Origin: Acidobacteriota bacterium
GTDB lineage: Bacteria; Acidobacteriota; Terriglobia; UBA7540
Direction of reading: 5' to 3'
DNA: 8,814 bases
Assembly: GCA_021789565.1 (NCBI GenBank)
Contig: JAJYJL010000245.1
Span: 1-8,814 of the forward strand
The stretch's first letter is position 1; every line of letters begins with the position of its first letter. Positions 6,882 to 8,814 of the stretch are shown here, one piece after another. The position numbers and the translations under genes were made by a program. Under the pieces are notes generated by a model. That model had not been told where the DNA came from and searched no databases. It worked only from the letters and a program-made list of their open reading frames with translations.

Positions 6882-7382
6882 ATGACAATGCTTCACAGGG
6901 TCCTTTTTGAAGATGGACGCATTCGGCCTGTCGTACGGTTGCCTCTTTCCGTAGTGGGGATTCTGACCGTAGTCACCTCTGCTGGAATTGTAGAGATCGG
7001 CATGCCTGCGCCGTTCGCCTGGCTGCCGGTCGGTATCCATTTCGCCCGGAATTTTGTTCAGGGATATGTCCGTGGACTCCCTGTCAGCGGGATGGCCTTT
7101 CCGCGTGGGGTCCTTCAGAAAAAAATCAGCGGACCGCTGTGGGTTACTGGTGGCGCGGATGGGCCGGAAGGTAGTATCCTAGGGTTAGGCGTAATCGCGG
7201 CGGGAACGGTTTACTTTTTCGGTTCCAGGCGCATCTTTACCACGGGGCGAGATGCGGCGGCTGGCCCTCGGTCCTGGAGAAGAAAAAGGACTTGCAGGCA
7301 CTCTCTTCTCAGGGGCGGTATCCCGAGCGGGAAACGCTGGAGACGGCGCATCGGATGCGCCCAATCGTGGGTAAGGCCATGA
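6882..7382 (+). pseudogene. Decayed CPBP-family intramembrane protease with its central region missing
   Basis: From the ATG at 6882 the frame stays open for 166 codons, but only about the first 113 look like protein. Residues 8-28 (LFEDGRIRPVVRLPLSVVGIL) resemble the N-terminus of CPBP (CAAX/ABI) proteases. Residues 46-112 (AWLPVGIHFARNFVQG, then PVSG, GPLWVTGGADGPEGS and a hydrophobic end) resemble their C-terminus. In intact members about 150 or more residues lie between, including the catalytic EExxxR and FxxxH motifs, and these are absent. Two substitutions fit decay: the usual Trp in HFAWNF is Arg56 (TGG to CGG, codon 7047-7049), and GGAFGPE reads GGADGPE. After about 7220 the translation becomes Arg-rich and has no family resemblance. 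No good ribosome binding site is seen. The family assignment rests on recalled motifs. Confidence 0.6.
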
Positions 7383-7477
7383 TTTACGGCAAGTGCCTTG
7401 GGCATGTGAAACCTCCCGCAACTCCCCTGCGTAGAATCCAGTTGAAATCCTGTAACCGGGCCTTGCGTAGCGGCAGG

Positions 7478-8248
7478 ATGAGCAGGCATTGTACTCTGCT
7501 GCTGATGGCTGTTGCAGCGGTTCTGCTGGCCGGGCCGGTATCTTCTCCTGCAAAAGAAAAGAACCTTGATGAGCTGGGTCGAATCCTCCTCATCCGGGGG
7601 CTGGACCGCGAAATTGCCGTTGCCAAAATCGTGCTGCCGCGAGGGAAGCGCGGTCTGTTTATCGACAGCAACGGGCAGGTTGACCAGGAGCGGGCGCAGA
7701 AGGAACTCCGCTCGAACGGCGCTGCAATTCAGCCCGGAATACCCGTCGAAATCACGAAAATCCAGTTCAAGCACCATGCTGTTACTTTTGAGATCAATAA
7801 CGGCGGAAAGCGCCACAAGAAGTGGTACCAGCACATTCAAATCGGGATGGGCGGCATGATGCAGCCGCTCGACACACAACAGCAGCAGAACCCCATTGCC
7901 TACGGGTCTTCCATCACGCTGGCTTTCAAGGGCAAAAATGTCCCCGACCTGAGTGTGGAGCAGGCTAAGAAGCTGTTGAGCGCGGCTCTCGATTTCCACC
8001 GCCAGTTGCCCACGGAACTCTATTCGCCAAAAGTGCCTGAAAAGTTCAAAGAAGCCATCCGCAAACACGAGGTCCTTGTCGGAATGGACCGTGACGCCGT
8101 GCTTTCCGCCAAAGGCACTCCCTTCCGCAAAGTGCGCCAAACCAAGCCGGATGGCGAAGAAACTGAAGACTGGCTCTATGGCCTCCCGCCCCACGTCCTC
8201 TTCGTTACCTTCAGCGGCGACACCGTCATCAAGGTCCACCAGTATTAA
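7478..8248 (+). CDS. Secreted protein of unknown function with a BamE/SmpA-like C-terminal module
   Basis: The protein has 256 residues from the ATG at 7478. Residues 1-25 form a signal peptide (MSRHCTLLLMAVAAVLLAG, likely cleavage after SPA). The frame is open upstream to 7292, but those 62 residues lack protein character. The ribosome binding site is weak, so the exact start is uncertain. The mature N-terminal part (about 29-125) is a beta-rich region with ILLIRGLDREIAVAKIVLPRGK, FIDSNGQ and TFEINNGGK. A linker around 126-150 contains a short Gln run (134-137) and is followed by a helical stretch (about 158-197). The last 60 residues (VGMDRDAVLSAKGTPFRKVR, then WLYG and VLFVTFSGDTVIKV) have the pattern of the BamE/SmpA fold, in which Gly-Met starts a helix before GxPxxV. 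I recall similar proteins in Acidobacteriota without a known role. A part in envelope assembly is only a guess. The gene stands alone. Confidence 0.8.
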   Translation: MSRHCTLLLMAVAAVLLAGPVSSPAKEKNLDELGRILLIRGLDREIAVAKIVLPRGKRGLFIDSNGQVDQERAQKELRSNGAAIQPGIPVEITKIQFKHHAVTFEINNGGKRHKKWYQHIQIGMGGMMQPLDTQQQQNPIAYGSSITLAFKGKNVPDLSVEQAKKLLSAALDFHRQLPTELYSPKVPEKFKEAIRKHEVLVGMDRDAVLSAKGTPFRKVRQTKPDGEETEDWLYGLPPHVLFVTFSGDTVIKVHQY

Positions 8249-8343
8249 CTGTTTTCAATTCTTCCCTTCTCCGCAGTTAGTTGATTGAGGGCCGCCCATG
8301 GGTACGCCCGTTTTCCGTTGCGTGCTCGGTATGCAATTCAGGA

Positions 8344-8372
8344 TTGACGCCGGCGAATCTCTCCAGTAGAGT
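8344..8372 (+). promoter_or_regulatory. Candidate sigma70-type promoter for the Gfo/Idh/MocA gene
   Basis: TTGACG (8344-8349, five of six matches) and TAGAGT (8367-8372, four of six) are separated by exactly 17 bases. Transcription would start near 8379, about 36 bases before the ATG at 8415. It lies in the 166-base gap after the BamE-like gene and suggests separate transcription. Confidence 0.42.
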
Positions 8373-8414
8373 ACCGGACGTTAGAAACTTCCATGATTCA
8401 GGCGGTGAAAGCCC

Positions 8415-8814
8415 ATGGCGGAAAAAGTGGATCGGAGAGACTTCCTGAAAACGGGAGGCATCATGACGGTGGGAACATTCCTTTCGGGTGGCGTGCAGGT
8501 TCACGCCATGGCCGAGGAGCAGGGTGAGCCGGCAAAGCCGGTGGCAGCCAATGATCATCTGCAGATTGCCCTGATTGGTGCCGGGGGCCGTGGCCAATCC
8601 GATACGAAGACGGCCGCGCAGGTTCCCGGGGTGAAAGTCAGAGCTGTTGCGGATTGTTACGACGGGCGGCTGGCCCACGCCAAAGAGCTTTGGGGCCGCG
8701 ACATCCAGACCACTCGTGACTACGCGGAAATCCTGGCTCGCAAGGACATTGACGCCGTGATCATCGGCACGCCTGACCATTGGCACATGCGGGCGGCCAC
8801 TGATGCTATGAACG
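8415..8814 (+). CDS. Tat-exported Gfo/Idh/MocA-family oxidoreductase, N-terminal part
   Basis: The frame starts at 8415 and runs off the right edge, giving 133 visible residues. The N-terminus MAEKVDRRDFLKTGG is a twin-arginine signal (Arg7-Arg8, FLK following). A hydrophobic stretch and a likely cleavage after VHA (residue 31) come next. The Rossmann fold follows: GAGGRG at 55-60 binds the dinucleotide pyrophosphate, AVAD ends strand 2 with Asp80 (an acidic residue there favours NAD over NADP), and TPDHWH at 119-124 is the family's end-of-strand motif next to the active site. The catalytic EKP-type motif would lie just beyond the window. Family members oxidise or otherwise transform sugars and cyclitols; Tat-exported ones fold in the cytoplasm with their cofactor bound before export. 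AGGCGG at 8400-8405 is a modest ribosome binding site. The nearby glycosidases fit a role in periplasmic sugar processing, but the substrate is unknown. Confidence 0.9.
   Translation, partial: MAEKVDRRDFLKTGGIMTVGTFLSGGVQVHAMAEEQGEPAKPVAANDHLQIALIGAGGRGQSDTKTAAQVPGVKVRAVADCYDGRLAHAKELWGRDIQTTRDYAEILARKDIDAVIIGTPDHWHMRAATDAMN

Noticed and set aside
7211..8239. Long open frame of 342 codons on the minus strand, opposite the BamE-tailed gene
   Set aside because: It mirrors the coding frame of the plus-strand gene, has no recognisable domain, and is rich in Arg, His and Gln as expected for an antisense shadow. The plus-strand frame has a signal peptide and a family-like C-terminus.
8289..8309. 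GGGC/GCCC pair around the CCCATGGG palindrome as a terminator after the BamE-tailed gene
   Set aside because: Pairing stops at 4 bp with mismatches inside, and no T-run follows.
8277..8786. Minus-strand open frame of 169 codons at the right edge
   Set aside because: It lies opposite the clearly identified Tat-exported oxidoreductase and has no motif of its own.

Overview
The window looks like a chromosomal stretch of a bacterium of the phylum Acidobacteriota. The reasons are moderate-to-high GC, loosely packed single genes on both strands, a gene set rich in secreted sugar-active enzymes, and a secreted protein with a BamE-like tail that I recall as an acidobacterial conserved hypothetical. 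This placement is from recall of family resemblance, not a search.

Layout from left to right. A partial clan GH-D glycosidase (alpha-galactosidase/melibiase-like, GH36/GH27 type) enters from the left edge and ends at 1271. A gap of about 305 bases follows, holding a strong inverted repeat, a promoter candidate and a terminator-like hairpin. Next come a site-2 protease (M50) with two CBS domains (1577-2737), a terminator candidate, and a secreted SGNH/GDSL hydrolase (2948-3724). Convergent to that, on the minus strand, lies a MgtC/SapB plus DUF4010 membrane protein (3758-5026). Further right on the minus strand is a secreted GH27 alpha-galactosidase-like enzyme whose start is best placed at 6678. 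Divergent from it is what looks like a decayed CPBP intramembrane protease (about 6882-7220) that has lost its middle. Then come the secreted BamE-tailed hypothetical (7478-8248) and the 5' part of a Tat-exported Gfo/Idh/MocA oxidoreductase (8415 to the right edge).

How the genes fit together. The two clan GH-D glycosidases, the GDSL esterase and the Tat-exported oxidoreductase suggest a lifestyle of breaking down decorated plant or microbial polysaccharides outside the cytoplasm. The spacing, the strand changes and the separate promoter candidates argue against one operon. I found no CRISPR array, tRNA, rRNA, insertion sequence, phage or defence system. The points most worth a second look are the CPBP remnant, the GH27 active-site departures, the structured leader of the site-2 protease gene, and the uncharacterised BamE-tailed protein. 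I do not see convincing evidence of a wholly new system.
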